Shown here: piece by piece, positions 24,600 through 34,972 of the stretch
Position numbering within the stretch: the stretch's first letter is position 1
Layout: each line of letters starts with the position of its first letter
DNA from: Bacillus sp. FJAT-50079
GTDB lineage: Bacteria > Bacillota > Bacilli > Bacillales > Bacillaceae_C
Length of the DNA: 64,000 bases
NCBI RefSeq assembly: GCF_018343515.1
Contig: NZ_JAGYPD010000001.1
Coordinates: 558,001-622,000 of the forward strand
Direction of reading: 5' to 3'
Program-made: the position numbers and the translations under genes
Notes under the pieces: model-generated
Databases searched by the model: none
Told to the model about the DNA's origin: nothing
What the model saw: the letters and a program-made list of their open reading frames with translations, nothing else

Positions 24600-25235
24600 T
24601 TACCTGCTCCGATGTTGAAGCGCTTTAATCCATGTTTTCGCCATTAGCAAATTACCGGCTGTATTCATATGTACCCCATCTGTTGTTAATGGAAAACCAG
24701 ATTGATGAGCTAAAAATGCAAGAAAAGCTTGATGTGTCGGAACAATGATTGCTCCATGTTCCTTCGCCAAACGATGAACAGCATCTATATATGGAATGAG
24801 CATGCGATTTCCAATGGCATCACCGTTTTCTTCAATAACCGTTGGCTCCATTAAAATGATGTTTGCCTCTGTTTTTGATACGAGTTGATTCAGCAAATTC
24901 GCATATATTTGCTCAAACTGCTCCGGATAAATTTGCTCCTCTTCTGGTCGCTTCAGTTGCCTCCATACATCATTAATACCAATTGAAATCGATACCCAAT
25001 CCGGTTGAAGCTCAATAATATCCTCTTGCCAACGAGCAGCCAAATCATCGACCCGATTCCCACTTATCCCTTTGTTTATCACTTCAAGACGTAGATAAGG
25101 CAATGTTACTGCATAATAATCGCGAATAAGCCGGACATATCCATGACCGATTCCTTCCGGGTCTTCTCTTCGGCCCGTATCTGTAATGCTGTCACCAATG
25201 AATACGATCTTTTCTCCACTTTGAAACAAATCCAT
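24600..25235 (-). CDS. SGNH/GDSL hydrolase (probable sugar esterase)
   Basis: 211 residues with the four SGNH blocks: FIGDSITDTGRRED (nucleophile Ser about 14), NKGISGNRVDDL (Gly), SIGINDVWRQL (Asn) and TTDGVHMNTAGN (Asp/His). Members act as acetyl-xylan or carbohydrate esterases in the cytosol. There is no signal peptide. It lies downstream of the GH43 gene, across a terminator, and would fit deacetylation of imported xylo-oligosaccharides. SD GAGGAGATGA. Confidence 0.85.
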   Translation of the reverse strand: MDLFQSGEKIVFIGDSITDTGRREDPEGIGHGYVRLIRDYYAVTLPYLRLEVINKGISGNRVDDLAARWQEDIIELQPDWVSISIGINDVWRQLKRPEEEQIYPEQFEQIYANLLNQLVSKTEANIILMEPTVIEENGDAIGNRMLIPYIDAVHRLAKEHGAIIVPTHQAFLAFLAHQSGFPLTTDGVHMNTAGNLLMAKTWIKALQHRSR

Positions 25236-25300
25236 TCATCTCCTCATGAAAATTAATTTTATTGTATCATTCCAATCTTAAAAATACTCGATAAACTTTT

Positions 25301-25326
25301 AAGGCAGCCCATAAATGGGCTGCCTT
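25301..25326 (-). terminator. terminator of the xylo-oligosaccharide operon
   Basis: 12-bp perfect stem AAGGCAGCCCAT/ATGGGCTGCCTT with a 2-base central spacer, followed on the minus strand by TTAAAAGTTT, just beyond the GH43 stop. Confidence 0.8.
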
Positions 25327-25329
25327 TCA

Positions 25330-26934
25330 TTATGCTTTATACGTAAAATAATCAAAGTCTGCGTATTTATTTTGGCCTGATGTGTCTTGACATTGCATTC
25401 CAACGAATGCACCGGTGAAAAAGCCACCACCTTTAATATAGTCGTCTGAAAGCTTATACGAATGGAAAGTTACCGGAATTTCTGTCCAATTATCTCCATC
25501 AAAGGAATACAAATATTGATAGTGATTTGTTTTCACCTCTACGCGCAAATAAACATATTCCACTTCATCCGGAATGATGATTTCCTTGCCAAGCAATGGC
25601 TGATCAAAGGTGAAGTTATCACAGGTCATGAGCTCCAGAATTCTTCCTTTCTCTTCATTCCAACTTATTTGCAGAGAAGTCCAGTTTTGCGTATTGTAGT
25701 AGTTTACAAGGCCTGCTGATTGTTGAAATGTATCTGGTCTAAAAGCTACCTTCGTTTCAGCAGTAAAATGAAAGTGCTGCCAGCGCCTTGCTACGAACGC
25801 TTGAGTAAATTTTGATGTCAATGATTCTCTCCCATACAATCGCAAATGCCCCGGACGATCGGTTAATGAAACAATAGCCTCATCTAGTGGGATGCGCAAT
25901 GTTTGAAAATGCGGATTCAAACGATCACTATTAAATTCATCTTTTTCCGGATAATCAGGTTCCCATTTTACTTCATCAATCTTCGGTCCTTCAATTTCAA
26001 GCGCTGGGTAATTCCCGCCAACGACGTACGGCCACCCATCCTTCCATTCCAATCTTTGGATTGCTGTTTCTCTTCCAAGAGGGCAATAGCCACGATGATC
26101 AAGAAGTGGCTGCCCTTCTTTTGGCAGAGGTCGTCCTGTTAAATGGACTAAAAACCATTCATCCGTATGAGTATGAACGATCGAGGCATGCCCCGCTTTT
26201 TGTAATGGGTTTCTTGGAGTCGCCCAGCCGGTAATGAGCGGGTTTTCTGGATGAACCTCATATGGTCCCCATAGTTCCTTGGAGCGAGCAATCGTTGCGG
26301 CATGATCGTATTTTGTCCCACCTTCTGCCGTCAATAAATAATAATATTCATCGATTTTATAAATATGCGGAGCTTCAGTCAGCATTAAATCGGTTCCTTT
26401 AAAAATAATTTCTGATTTCCCGACAAGTTTTCCCGCTTCTGGATCGTATTCTTGTAAAATAATTCCGTAAAAATTATGCTGATTGACGCGGTGATCCCAG
26501 TACATATTTGCTAAATATTTCTTTCCATCTTCATCATGGAATAAAGAAGGATCAAATCCGGAACTATTTAAATAAATTGGCTCAGTCCATTCCCCATCGA
26601 TTTTTTCACATGTTACAAGGTAATTATGACAGTCCTTCCATTGCCCTTCTGTCACTTTTACATCTGTATAAATGAGCCAAAACTTACCGTCATGATAAGA
26701 AAGCTGTGGAGCCCAAATTCCGCCTGAATCTGGATTGCCCATCATATTTAACTGACTTATTCGATTTAATGGTCGGCTGATTAAACGCCAGTTTTTTAAG
26801 TCCTTTGAATGAAAAATACCAACACCCGGAAACCATTCAAATGTGGAAACAGCAATATAATAATCTTCCTCTACCCGGCAAATGCTTGGATCTGGGTGAA
26901 AGCCTGTTAAAATTGGATTAATAATTTTCGACAT
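25330..26934 (-). CDS. xynB: glycoside hydrolase family 43 beta-xylosidase
   Basis: 534 residues. The catalytic five-blade propeller (about 1-310) opens with [15 protein letters not shown] (general base Asp about 15) and contains [15 protein letters not shown] and LTEAPHIYK (acid Glu region). The C-terminal beta-sandwich (about 330-534) is the usual GH43 beta-xylosidase domain. It removes xylose (or arabinose) from oligosaccharides in the cytosol; there is no signal peptide. ATG 26934 lies eight bases after GGAGG, and a more upstream ATG at 26949 overlaps this site. Last gene of the unit binding protein, permeases, xylosidase. Confidence 0.9.
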   Translation of the reverse strand: MSKIINPILTGFHPDPSICRVEEDYYIAVSTFEWFPGVGIFHSKDLKNWRLISRPLNRISQLNMMGNPDSGGIWAPQLSYHDGKFWLIYTDVKVTEGQWKDCHNYLVTCEKIDGEWTEPIYLNSSGFDPSLFHDEDGKKYLANMYWDHRVNQHNFYGIILQEYDPEAGKLVGKSEIIFKGTDLMLTEAPHIYKIDEYYYLLTAEGGTKYDHAATIARSKELWGPYEVHPENPLITGWATPRNPLQKAGHASIVHTHTDEWFLVHLTGRPLPKEGQPLLDHRGYCPLGRETAIQRLEWKDGWPYVVGGNYPALEIEGPKIDEVKWEPDYPEKDEFNSDRLNPHFQTLRIPLDEAIVSLTDRPGHLRLYGRESLTSKFTQAFVARRWQHFHFTAETKVAFRPDTFQQSAGLVNYYNTQNWTSLQISWNEEKGRILELMTCDNFTFDQPLLGKEIIIPDEVEYVYLRVEVKTNHYQYLYSFDGDNWTEIPVTFHSYKLSDDYIKGGGFFTGAFVGMQCQDTSGQNKYADFDYFTYKA

Positions 26935-26960
26935 CTGCAAATCCTCCATTTTATTCTTGT

Positions 26961-27836
26961 TTATCCTTTTACCGAGCCAGCGGCAATTCCTTCAACGATT
27001 CGATTGCTGAGCAATAAAAATGCCAATAAAATCGGCAAAATACTAATCACTAATGTCGCTCCAATTGCTCCCCAATCGGTTGTATACTGACCAATAAAGT
27101 TTTGAATACCAACCGTAAGCGTTTTAAATTGTTCAGAACTAATAAATGTATTTACAAAGACGAATTCATTCCAGTTGTAAATCATATTAATGATCCCCGC
27201 GGTGGCCATTACAGGCGTCGTCATCGGCAAAATAATTCGGAAAAAGAGCCGATGAATTGAGGCTCCGTCCATGATCGCTGCTTCCTCCACTTCCCGTGGG
27301 AGAGTCTGGTAAAATCCGAGTAAGATCATAATTGTAATTGGCAAATTAAATGCAGTATAAGAAAGGATGACCGATAATGGATGGTCAATTAACCCAATCG
27401 TTGAAAAAGTACTAAACAATGGGATGAGTGTCGAATGAACAGGGATCATTAAACCAATCATAAATAAACCAAGAGCAAGCTTACTCCACTTCCAATGCAT
27501 TCGTGTAATAGCAAAAGTAACCATGCTTGCGAGTAAGACTGTTAAAACAACAGCAACGACTGTATAGATCACACTATTCATAAAGTATTGACTTATATTC
27601 CCCTCCGTCCATACTTTTGTATAGTTTTCCCATTTCGGATCTAACGGAATCGCAAACGGCGACATATCAAATACTTCCTGATTGTTTTTTAATGAAAAGA
27701 GGAAGAGCCATATAATCGGGAAAATTTGAAAAACAGCAACGATCGCTAATAAAATATACATCATTCCGTACGCTAGGCGTTGAATCAAATGGGAGCCTGA
27801 ATCTTTTGTGGAGGCGATGCTCAATTTGTTATCCAT
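26961..27836 (-). CDS. carbohydrate ABC transporter permease (CUT1, MalG type)
   Basis: 291 residues, six membrane helices, with the cytoplasmic EAA loop [20 protein letters not shown]. Partner of the MalF-type permease encoded 11 bases upstream. SD AGGAGGGG. No ATPase gene is present here; CUT1 systems of Bacillus often share the MsmX ATPase encoded elsewhere. Confidence 0.9.
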   Translation of the reverse strand: MDNKLSIASTKDSGSHLIQRLAYGMMYILLAIVAVFQIFPIIWLFLFSLKNNQEVFDMSPFAIPLDPKWENYTKVWTEGNISQYFMNSVIYTVVAVVLTVLLASMVTFAITRMHWKWSKLALGLFMIGLMIPVHSTLIPLFSTFSTIGLIDHPLSVILSYTAFNLPITIMILLGFYQTLPREVEEAAIMDGASIHRLFFRIILPMTTPVMATAGIINMIYNWNEFVFVNTFISSEQFKTLTVGIQNFIGQYTTDWGAIGATLVISILPILLAFLLLSNRIVEGIAAGSVKG

Positions 27837-27847
27837 GTTGTCCCCTC

Positions 27848-28726
27848 CTAAAATTGAATTTCCTCTTTTGGTGTTGTCACCTTTCTAATGATCCAGGTAA
27901 CGACTAAACATATAATAAGTAAAAAGAACCCGACCGCGCTTCCGTAACCAAAATCAAAGCCTCTAAATGCTTTATGATACATATACGAAGCCATGACTTC
28001 ACTCGCACCATTCGGGCCCCCGTCCGTCATAACATAAATTAAATCGAAATATTTCAAAGAGCCAACAACCGCGAGCACAATCGTCACCATAATGACGTTC
28101 ATAATTAAAGGTACTTTTATTTTTAACGCAATTTGCCACGGATTCGCCCCATCGATCCTTGCTGCTTCCAGTAACTCCTCGGGGATATTTTTTAAAGCTG
28201 CATAATAAATAAGAATATAAAATCCTGCATATTGCCATAAAATCGGAATGAAAATCGCATAAAGAACGATGTTTGAATCTGCTAGCCATGCTGGCGGATC
28301 ATCAACCCCAAGCGACACGAGCAGCGTATTTAATATGCCATTTGTAGGGTGGTACACCTTTAACCAAAGCTGCGCAATCGCCACCGATGCTAAGAGCATT
28401 GGGATAAGGTATACCTTTCTTAAAAAATCCGCCCCTTTAATTTTCCCAGAAAGCACGATTGAAACGAGTAAATAGAGTACGAGACTCGCTGTTGAGAAAA
28501 TCGCTAATAAAAACGAGTGATATGCACTTTTCCAAAACATTGAATCTGCGATAAGCTTTTTATAATTGTCGATACCGATAAATTCCATCGCACCGATTCC
28601 ATCCCACTTCATCAAACCATAATAGCCTGTTAATACGATCGGTACATAGATTAAGCCAATGATTAACAATAGCGCGGGGAGTGTGTATAATGCGATGACT
28701 TTTTTATTGGACATGACTTTATCCAA
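27848..28726 (-). CDS. carbohydrate ABC transporter permease (CUT1, MalF type)
   Basis: 292 residues, six membrane helices, EAA loop EAARIDGANPWQIALKIKVP. The GTG at 28735 lies inside AAGGAGTG, so TTG 28726 (eight bases after it) is preferred. It follows the binding-protein gene after a stem-loop, which would let permeases be made at lower levels than the binding protein. Confidence 0.9.
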   Translation of the reverse strand: MDKVMSNKKVIALYTLPALLLIIGLIYVPIVLTGYYGLMKWDGIGAMEFIGIDNYKKLIADSMFWKSAYHSFLLAIFSTASLVLYLLVSIVLSGKIKGADFLRKVYLIPMLLASVAIAQLWLKVYHPTNGILNTLLVSLGVDDPPAWLADSNIVLYAIFIPILWQYAGFYILIYYAALKNIPEELLEAARIDGANPWQIALKIKVPLIMNVIMVTIVLAVVGSLKYFDLIYVMTDGGPNGASEVMASYMYHKAFRGFDFGYGSAVGFFLLIICLVVTWIIRKVTTPKEEIQF

Positions 28727-28888
28727 TCCAATCACTCCTTAAATCAATTACGTTTCGGTGCAATTGCGTCCAGATTTTACAAACCGAAGAATCCTGAGAC
28801 ATTCGCCGGATGATTAACTGAATTAGCAAATCTTTTTATACCGAAAGCGAAGCGTCACTTATACTGCTGATTTGAGTTGATAAATGAG

Positions 28889-28922
28889 AAAGGACATACT
28901 AAATTGTCTAGGTATGTCCTTT
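28889..28922 (-). terminator. intercistronic stem-loop after the binding-protein gene
   Basis: 11-bp stem AAAGGACATAC/GTATGTCCTTT with a 12-base loop between the binding-protein and permease genes. Partial termination or 3'-end protection here is typical of binding-protein operons. The remaining 28736-28888 stretch carries a short sequence related to 12548-12580. Confidence 0.7.
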
Positions 28923-28929
28923 TTACAGG

Positions 28930-30234
28930 CTACTTTTCTTCGCTTAAAGCCTGTTCATGCTGCTTAGCAAACTCCTCTGGCGTTACCTCATTACCAAATA
29001 GTGATTGAATTAAATTAAGATGTGTTTCAGCTACTGACGCATTCATTTGAACATCCGCAAACAATGTTAGATTGCTGGCATTATTTAATTCTTTCAATAC
29101 ATCAATATATAAATCAGGTAAATCAACCTTATCTGTATCAACCTTCGTCGCCGGAATCACACCGGCATTTGTCACTGCCTGTTCGCCCCATTTTTCAACA
29201 AAAAACTTAACAAATTTTTTTGCTTCTTCCTTCACATCTGAGTTTTCAGAAACAAATAAACCTACACCTGGACCTCCTACCCAACTATCAATGTCTCCCT
29301 GCCCGCCTTCTACTACTGGAAACTTAAAGAAGCCAGCATTGTCTCTGAATTCTTGCGGAATATCTTCATTCGTCGTTAAATTCGGCAGTTCCCATGTTCC
29401 CATCAAATACATAGCTGCGTTTTCATTCATGAACTCTGATTTTCCTTCATCATTGGATAAGCCATTAAAGCCTTTATTAAAAGCATCCGCTTTCACTAAA
29501 TTTTGCACTTCAGCAGCTGCTTGGATTAAACGCGGATCTTCGAATGAGGCAGTGCGATCAATCGCTTCTGTCAACACGCTTGGTCCGCCAATGCGATCAG
29601 CAAAATACATATACCATAAAGATCCTGTCCAACGGTCCTTATTCCCAAGTGCAATCGGAGCAATTCCATTCTCACGTAAGGTAGCTACAACTTTTTGAAA
29701 GTCTTCATATGTTTTCGGAACTTCTAAGTTAAACTGATTAAAAATCTTCTTATTATAGTAAATTGGGGCGATATTTAATTCCAATGGCAATCCATACGTT
29801 TTTCCATCAATGGCATATGCTTCTGTTGTGCCTGCAACAAAGGAATCGCCTAAACCATCAGCTAACACATCATCAAGTGAAGCAAATAATTCACCTTTGA
29901 CAAAAGGCTGCAAATAACCCGCTGCCCAAGTAAATCCGACGTCTGGCAATTCATTCGATGAGGAGAGTACTTTGATTTTATTTTTATACTGTTCGTTCTC
30001 AAGTACTTCAACCTCAATCTTTACACCTTCATTTTCTGCTTCAAACTGCTTAATAATATCCGTCACAATCATATTTTGCTGTTTGGAGCTTCCAGCCGGC
30101 CAGAGATGCATAAATTTAATGGTCTTTTGACCACTAGCATCATTACTTGCATCCTTGCCTGCACTCGAACAGGCTGCTAATATCATGATAAAGATCGTCA
30201 AAACGATAATTGAATACGCTTTCCTAAACATCAT
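28930..30234 (-). CDS. sugar-binding lipoprotein of the CUT1 transporter
   Basis: 434 residues. Lipoprotein signal IIVLTIFIMILAACSS with the lipobox Cys at about 22, then a bacterial extracellular family 1 binding fold (KTIKFMHLWPAGSS, PDVGFTWAAGYLQPFV, MYLMGTWELPNL). It captures an oligosaccharide outside the membrane. Context (GH43 xylosidase, YesMN pair upstream) suggests xylo-oligosaccharides or arabino-xylo-oligosaccharides. SD GGGGGG precedes tandem ATGs. Confidence 0.9.
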   Translation of the reverse strand: MMFRKAYSIIVLTIFIMILAACSSAGKDASNDASGQKTIKFMHLWPAGSSKQQNMIVTDIIKQFEAENEGVKIEVEVLENEQYKNKIKVLSSSNELPDVGFTWAAGYLQPFVKGELFASLDDVLADGLGDSFVAGTTEAYAIDGKTYGLPLELNIAPIYYNKKIFNQFNLEVPKTYEDFQKVVATLRENGIAPIALGNKDRWTGSLWYMYFADRIGGPSVLTEAIDRTASFEDPRLIQAAAEVQNLVKADAFNKGFNGLSNDEGKSEFMNENAAMYLMGTWELPNLTTNEDIPQEFRDNAGFFKFPVVEGGQGDIDSWVGGPGVGLFVSENSDVKEEAKKFVKFFVEKWGEQAVTNAGVIPATKVDTDKVDLPDLYIDVLKELNNASNLTLFADVQMNASVAETHLNLIQSLFGNEVTPEEFAKQHEQALSEEK

Positions 30235-30332
30235 TCATTCCCCCCTTAAGTAGTAAATCTAATAAAAGTGTAGCATGGTTTAGATTGTAGAATAAGGGTA
30301 CGGGAGTTGGGGATAATTCCACTTTTATTAGG

Positions 30333-31106
30333 TTAGTCACCCTTACGATATTTGCTTGGCGTAGTTCCCTCATATTCCTTAAAAAGTTTATTAAAATATT
30401 TTGATGTTTGATAACCAACCCTTAATGAGATTTCCTCAATCGAAAGATTCGTATTAATTAATAGACTTTTTGCATTTTGAAGCCTCCTTCGGGTAATGTA
30501 CTCACTAAAAGTCATGTTCATTTGTTCTTTAAATAAAACGCTAAAATAACTTGTATTTAAATGGACGTAATTAGCAACATCACTCAAATTAAGCTGCTGT
30601 TTAATATGTTCGTTAATATAGGTCAGTGCTTCTTTAATTGGATCTCTCATCTCTTCTAAAGCCTGATCAATTTTTACGAGCTGGTTATCAATCACTTTTT
30701 CAAAAACAACCGCCCTTTCCAAATCTGCTCCTTTAATAAATGCTTCTTGGACCGCTTCAATAAGCTTTTGCTTACTAATTGGTTTTACTAAGTAATTAAC
30801 AACTCCAAGTCGAATCGCTTCTTGTGCATAAGCAAATTCCGAATAACTTGAAATAATAATAACAACTGCCTGCATCCCCTTATTTTTTAACATCCTAAGC
30901 AATTCCAAGCCTGACATTTCCGGCATGCGAATATCTGTAATTAATAGATGGACTTTTTCCTGTTCTAAAATAGAAAGCGCCTCTTTGCCATTTGCGGCAC
31001 TAAGAATTTGAACGTCCTCTTCCGCCCATCCTTCTAGTGTTCTTTTTATTCCACGCCTTGTATTTTGCTCATCATCGACTATTAATACGTTTTTTGAATT
31101 CATCAT
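30333..31106 (-). CDS. response regulator, YesN family (receiver + AraC HTH)
   Basis: 257 residues. Receiver domain 1-120 with phospho-acceptor Asp in HLLITDIRMPEMSG and Lys in NYLVKPISKQKL; AraC/XylS DNA-binding domain about 155-257 (LNTSYFSVLFKEQMNMTFSEY, VGYQTSKYFNKLFKEY). It overlaps the kinase gene by 4 bases and stands immediately upstream of the ABC operon it probably activates. Confidence 0.9.
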   Translation of the reverse strand: MMNSKNVLIVDDEQNTRRGIKRTLEGWAEEDVQILSAANGKEALSILEQEKVHLLITDIRMPEMSGLELLRMLKNKGMQAVVIIISSYSEFAYAQEAIRLGVVNYLVKPISKQKLIEAVQEAFIKGADLERAVVFEKVIDNQLVKIDQALEEMRDPIKEALTYINEHIKQQLNLSDVANYVHLNTSYFSVLFKEQMNMTFSEYITRRRLQNAKSLLINTNLSIEEISLRVGYQTSKYFNKLFKEYEGTTPSKYRKGD

Positions 31107-32836
31107 CTCATCCCGCCATTCATTGGAATTTCGAATGCAATTTTCGTTCCTTCACCTACCGCACTATGAATCACTAGCTTTGCTCTCATAACACCTTCAA
31201 AATATAATTGCAGCCTCTTGTCTACATTTGTTAGCCCAACGCCGGTCCCCGACATTGAGTGAATTCTTCCACCATTTATCGAGCTGAGAATTTCCATTTT
31301 CCGAGCTTCAGTCATTCCCGGACCATCGTCTTTTACAATTACTTTCAAATAGCCTGGGCGAATTTCCCGAATATGAATATCTATATTTCCTTTGCCAATT
31401 TTATTCCCAATTCCATGGATGATCGCGTTTTCTACAAGTGGCTGAATAAGTAGTTTAGGAATTTTCACCTGTTCAAATTGGGCAGGACAGTTGATTTTCC
31501 AAGCAAGTTGATCACCCATTCTCATTTGCATAATGAGCATATACCTTTCAATATGCTCGAGCTCCTCCCCAATCATCACCCACTCATCTGCATTAGGACG
31601 GGTAATCGTATAGCGAAATAATTGGGACATAGCAATCACTTGGTTCGCTAGCTCATCTTCCCCTCTCTCATCAAGCGACCAATACAGAGCATTTAACGTA
31701 TTAAATAAAAAATGAGGGTTAATTTGAGCTTGCAGTGCTTTTAATTCCGTTCGACTTCTAAGTAACTCCTTTTCGTAAACAACTTGAATTAAGTGATTCG
31801 TATCTCTTACCAACTCGTTATACGTTATATTTAATTCATCAATCTCAACAATCCTTGATGTTCTTGTATTTGACACGAGCTCACCTTGACGTGCCTTTCT
31901 CATTGACTCGATCAAACGAAAAATCGGTCGAGTAATCAACGTTGATAATCCTAAAGAAGAGATGAAAAAAATTAGAAACCCTAGTACTCCAGAGCCAAGA
32001 ACGGCAATCCGTAATAAAGGTAACCCCTCTGTTAAATGTTTTAACGGTGTTAAGATAACCAATGTCCAGCTTGTTTCCTTGGATTGGTGCTGCACATGCA
32101 TATATTCAACCCCTTTAATCGCTATTGAGCGATAATCCATCGGGGAAATGTCTGAAATCTCGGCATCTAAGCTCGACGAAACCGTTTCCATTTTGTCGTC
32201 AAAAATAATTGTAAATTCTTCAGGATTCTCATTATGGTAATTAAAATAGTCTTCATGAACGTAGATTAGTAAATAACCGCCCCGTGAAAACCATCGATCA
32301 ACCAAACTGACCCGCCGAATCGCCAGGAACTGATCAGGTCGTGTAGGTGTCCTTCCAATCCATACCATTTTCCCTTTTGCTTCGTCAGCCTTCTCGATCC
32401 ACCTAGCACCTATTCTTTGTGATAAATTTTCCCCGCCAACAGGATAGAGAAGCTGAAGATTCGGTAAATAGAGTTCAAATGAACTGATTCCATTCGAATA
32501 AGCTTGAAAAGAATTGATCGTTTGCATTAATGCTTGTCTTTCTTGAAAGCTTGCATTTTCTCCTAGAACCTCCCCAAGTAAAAATTGCTGCACTCCCGCA
32601 TTCGTCACAACTTGACTTGATAGACGCTCCAATTGCTCATATAAATTATCAATTCTTCCACTTGCTTGAATCGCCGTTTGTTGGATTTGCTTATCTGCAT
32701 TGTTTTTTAGTAACGTTCCAACGAGATTGAAAGTAACAAAACCAACAATAAATAATACAATTGTCATCGCTAACAAAAAAACGAAAAAGATTTGGTTGCG
32801 TAGTGTAATGTATTGATTGAAACGTGGTAGCATCAT
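31103..32836 (-). CDS. sensor histidine kinase, YesM family
   Basis: 577 residues: membrane helix (about 17-40), extracytoplasmic sensor region (about 45-275), second helix, HAMP linker (about 305-355), His_kinase domain with LQAQINPHFLFNTLNALYW (phospho-His about 376) and a GHKL ATPase with IVKDDGPGM and GTGVGLTNVDKRL. It senses extracellular sugar or the binding protein and phosphorylates the YesN-type partner. Confidence 0.9.
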   Translation of the reverse strand: MMLPRFNQYITLRNQIFFVFLLAMTIVLFIVGFVTFNLVGTLLKNNADKQIQQTAIQASGRIDNLYEQLERLSSQVVTNAGVQQFLLGEVLGENASFQERQALMQTINSFQAYSNGISSFELYLPNLQLLYPVGGENLSQRIGARWIEKADEAKGKMVWIGRTPTRPDQFLAIRRVSLVDRWFSRGGYLLIYVHEDYFNYHNENPEEFTIIFDDKMETVSSSLDAEISDISPMDYRSIAIKGVEYMHVQHQSKETSWTLVILTPLKHLTEGLPLLRIAVLGSGVLGFLIFFISSLGLSTLITRPIFRLIESMRKARQGELVSNTRTSRIVEIDELNITYNELVRDTNHLIQVVYEKELLRSRTELKALQAQINPHFLFNTLNALYWSLDERGEDELANQVIAMSQLFRYTITRPNADEWVMIGEELEHIERYMLIMQMRMGDQLAWKINCPAQFEQVKIPKLLIQPLVENAIIHGIGNKIGKGNIDIHIREIRPGYLKVIVKDDGPGMTEARKMEILSSINGGRIHSMSGTGVGLTNVDKRLQLYFEGVMRAKLVIHSAVGEGTKIAFEIPMNGGMR

Positions 32837-32906
32837 AAACAGCCCTTCCGAACGATTCTTTTCAGATATTTACATACTACTATACCAGTATTCTCTAAAA
32901 TAAAAA

Positions 32907-32928
32907 GCGACCGGACATCGCCAGTCGC
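32907..32928. terminator. hairpin between gdpD and the sensor kinase gene
   Basis: GCGAC-GG/CC-GTCGC imperfect stem (32907-32914 with 32921-32928). It is the only structure in the 240-base gap upstream of the kinase and could end the GDPD transcript, which runs on the minus strand. Confidence 0.35.
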
Positions 32929-33080
32929 ACATGCATTATGATTGTATTTCCTTTAATCATTATTCAGTAAAATCTAAATAACCCTACTTATGTTTATGAA
33001 TACCTGATAAAAAATAAATATTTATCGGCACTCATAACCTAGTAAGTAGGGAATAAGTTAAGAAAAAAAGAAGACATCAC

Positions 33081-33923
33081 TTATTTAGCAACATATATAA
33101 TATCATCATTTAACCAGTCTGGGTAATCGGTAATAATACCATCTACTCCTAAATTCAATGCCTTTTGCATCATCCTCTTGTCCTTGATTGTCCATGCCAT
33201 AATTCGTTTATCCCTTTTATGAATTTCAGATACAGTCCGTGAGTTTAAATATTTTACATTATAATTAATATATGTAGCGTACATTGCGATATCATCCAAT
33301 TGCTTTCTTGTTAATGGGTGTTTAGAGCCTGATACTAACGCTGCTATCGGAACATCCGGTAGTAGGGTATGAATTTTTTTAAGAGAATCAAAGTCAAATG
33401 ACTGGATAATTATATTTGAGGAAACGTACTCGTTTACTACATCCGCAATTTTATCTTCAATTCCGGGATATAGGTGAGGGCTTTTTATCTCGATAATAAT
33501 ACCAATTTGATGATGAAACTCGTCCATCAGTTCTTGTAGTGTAATAATTTTTTCTCCCGCAAAGGCAGAGTTAAATTTACTTCCTGCATCAAGCTGCTTT
33601 AATTCTTCCAGCGTAAAATCTCTTACATAACCAGTTCCATCCGTTGTTCGATTCACCTTTTCATCATGAATAATAATCAGTTTTCCATCTTTTGATAAAT
33701 GAACATCACATTCGATAAAATCTACACCATGTTCGACACCATAGCGAAATGCGGCCAATGTGTTTTCAGGTGCATACGCAGATGAACCCCGGTGGGCAAC
33801 ATTTATGACTCCTTGAAGCTCCATATGCTTATTAGGTTTATGCATAAATCCGAATAAAGCAATTAACATTCCAATAATCATGAATACGCTAATAAATGGT
33901 GGTACTGCTCTAGATGTTTTCAA
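33081..33923 (-). CDS. membrane-anchored glycerophosphodiester phosphodiesterase
   Basis: 280 residues from TTG 33923, six bases after AAAGGAGA; the longer frame to 33947 would include the ribosome site. An N-terminal membrane helix (about 8-28) anchors a GDPD TIM barrel with VAHRGSSAYAPENTLAAF (catalytic His, Glu), FIECDVHLSKDGKLIIIHD and IIEIKSPH. It hydrolyses glycerophosphodiesters to glycerol-3-phosphate outside the membrane. A cre-like box upstream suggests CcpA control. Confidence 0.88.
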   Translation of the reverse strand: MKTSRAVPPFISVFMIIGMLIALFGFMHKPNKHMELQGVINVAHRGSSAYAPENTLAAFRYGVEHGVDFIECDVHLSKDGKLIIIHDEKVNRTTDGTGYVRDFTLEELKQLDAGSKFNSAFAGEKIITLQELMDEFHHQIGIIIEIKSPHLYPGIEDKIADVVNEYVSSNIIIQSFDFDSLKKIHTLLPDVPIAALVSGSKHPLTRKQLDDIAMYATYINYNVKYLNSRTVSEIHKRDKRIMAWTIKDKRMMQKALNLGVDGIITDYPDWLNDDIIYVAK

Positions 33924-34012
33924 CCTCATTCTCCTTTGCTTTACCAAGACGTCATAGCCTTAACGGTTTATTAGTATACAAAAGTAATAGAATGAAAGAT
34001 CTCCCCTCTCTT

Positions 34013-34026
34013 TGTAAGCGCTTCCT
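34013..34026 (-). promoter_or_regulatory. cre-like (CcpA) box upstream of the GDPD gene
   Basis: TGTAAGCGCTTCCT matches TGWAANCGNTNWCA at 12 of 14 positions. It lies about 90 bases upstream of the TTG start. The surrounding intergenic stretch to 34180 shows nothing else clear. Confidence 0.45.
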
Positions 34027-34180
34027 TTATATTCATTGTATCATAAGTCCTATGGAAACGGACTACTTTTTTAGAAATTTTCAGATTTATCTTCGAAAAA
34101 GGGCAAAAGCACTAGATTACGGCGTTTAGAAGGAAAACAATTGGTAAATTAGGAAAGGAAAATCGGAAGAAGATTAAAAA

Positions 34181-34208
34181 AAACTGCCCTCAATATGATG
34201 GACAGTTT
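34181..34208 (-). terminator. terminator of the rluF transcript
   Basis: AAACTGCCC pairs with GGACAGTTT with one mismatch; on the minus strand it is followed by a run of eight or so T. Confidence 0.7.
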
Positions 34209-34261
34209 GGCTAGATGTTGATATCTAGTGAACAATTAAATGGGCGGCCCCTTTGCTGGCG

Positions 34262-34972
34262 TCAATTTCCGGTTGCTTCTTTAAACTTCCTTACTTCTTC
34301 TTCGGTTAAATCTCTCCATCCCCCTCGTTCAATACCTTCAAGCGTAATATGTGCAACTCTAATACGTTGAAGTTTATACACCTGATAATTGAACGCCGAA
34401 CACATCCGGCGAATTTGCCTGTTCAATCCTTGGGAAAGAGTAATCTTAAAGGTGCGCTCCCCTAACTTCACAACCTTGCATTTTTTCGTTATTGTATATT
34501 CATTTTTCACGGGATTATAAATTTCTACTCCATTTGACATCCCTTGAATAAAGGCAGGCGTAATCGGTTTATTCACCATGACAATATAATCTTTTTCATA
34601 ATTATTTTCTTCACGTAAAATTTCATTCACAATGTCCCCATCACTCGTTAAAAGGATCAACCCTTCGGACTCTTTATCCAATCTGCCAATCGGGAAAATC
34701 CGTTCTGGATGTTGAATATAATCGATAATATTCCCCTCAACATGACGTTCTGTTGTACAAGTAATCCCTGCTGGCTTATTTAAAGCAATATACACATCAT
34801 TCTTTTTTTGCTTCAGTTTCTGCCCTTCTACTTCAACAACATCATCTGGCCCAACAGCTAATCCTAATTCTGCTATCTTCCCGTTAACTTTTACTTTTCC
34901 CTGTATAATGAGCTCATCCGCTTTTCTTCTTGAACAATAACCGGTTGAACTAATAAATTTATTTAGCCTCAT
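34262..34972 (-). CDS. rluF: 23S rRNA pseudouridine synthase, RluF type
   Basis: 236 residues. N-terminal S4 RNA-binding domain (MRLNKFISSTGYCSRRKADEL, about 1-50) and the RsuA/RluB/E/F catalytic core with GRLDKESEGLILLTSDG (catalytic Asp about 98) and GLNRQIRRMCSAF. It isomerises a uridine of 23S rRNA. Apparently a single-gene unit ending in a hairpin with a T-run. Confidence 0.85.
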   Translation of the reverse strand: MRLNKFISSTGYCSRRKADELIIQGKVKVNGKIAELGLAVGPDDVVEVEGQKLKQKKNDVYIALNKPAGITCTTERHVEGNIIDYIQHPERIFPIGRLDKESEGLILLTSDGDIVNEILREENNYEKDYIVMVNKPITPAFIQGMSNGVEIYNPVKNEYTITKKCKVVKLGERTFKITLSQGLNRQIRRMCSAFNYQVYKLQRIRVAHITLEGIERGGWRDLTEEEVRKFKEATGN

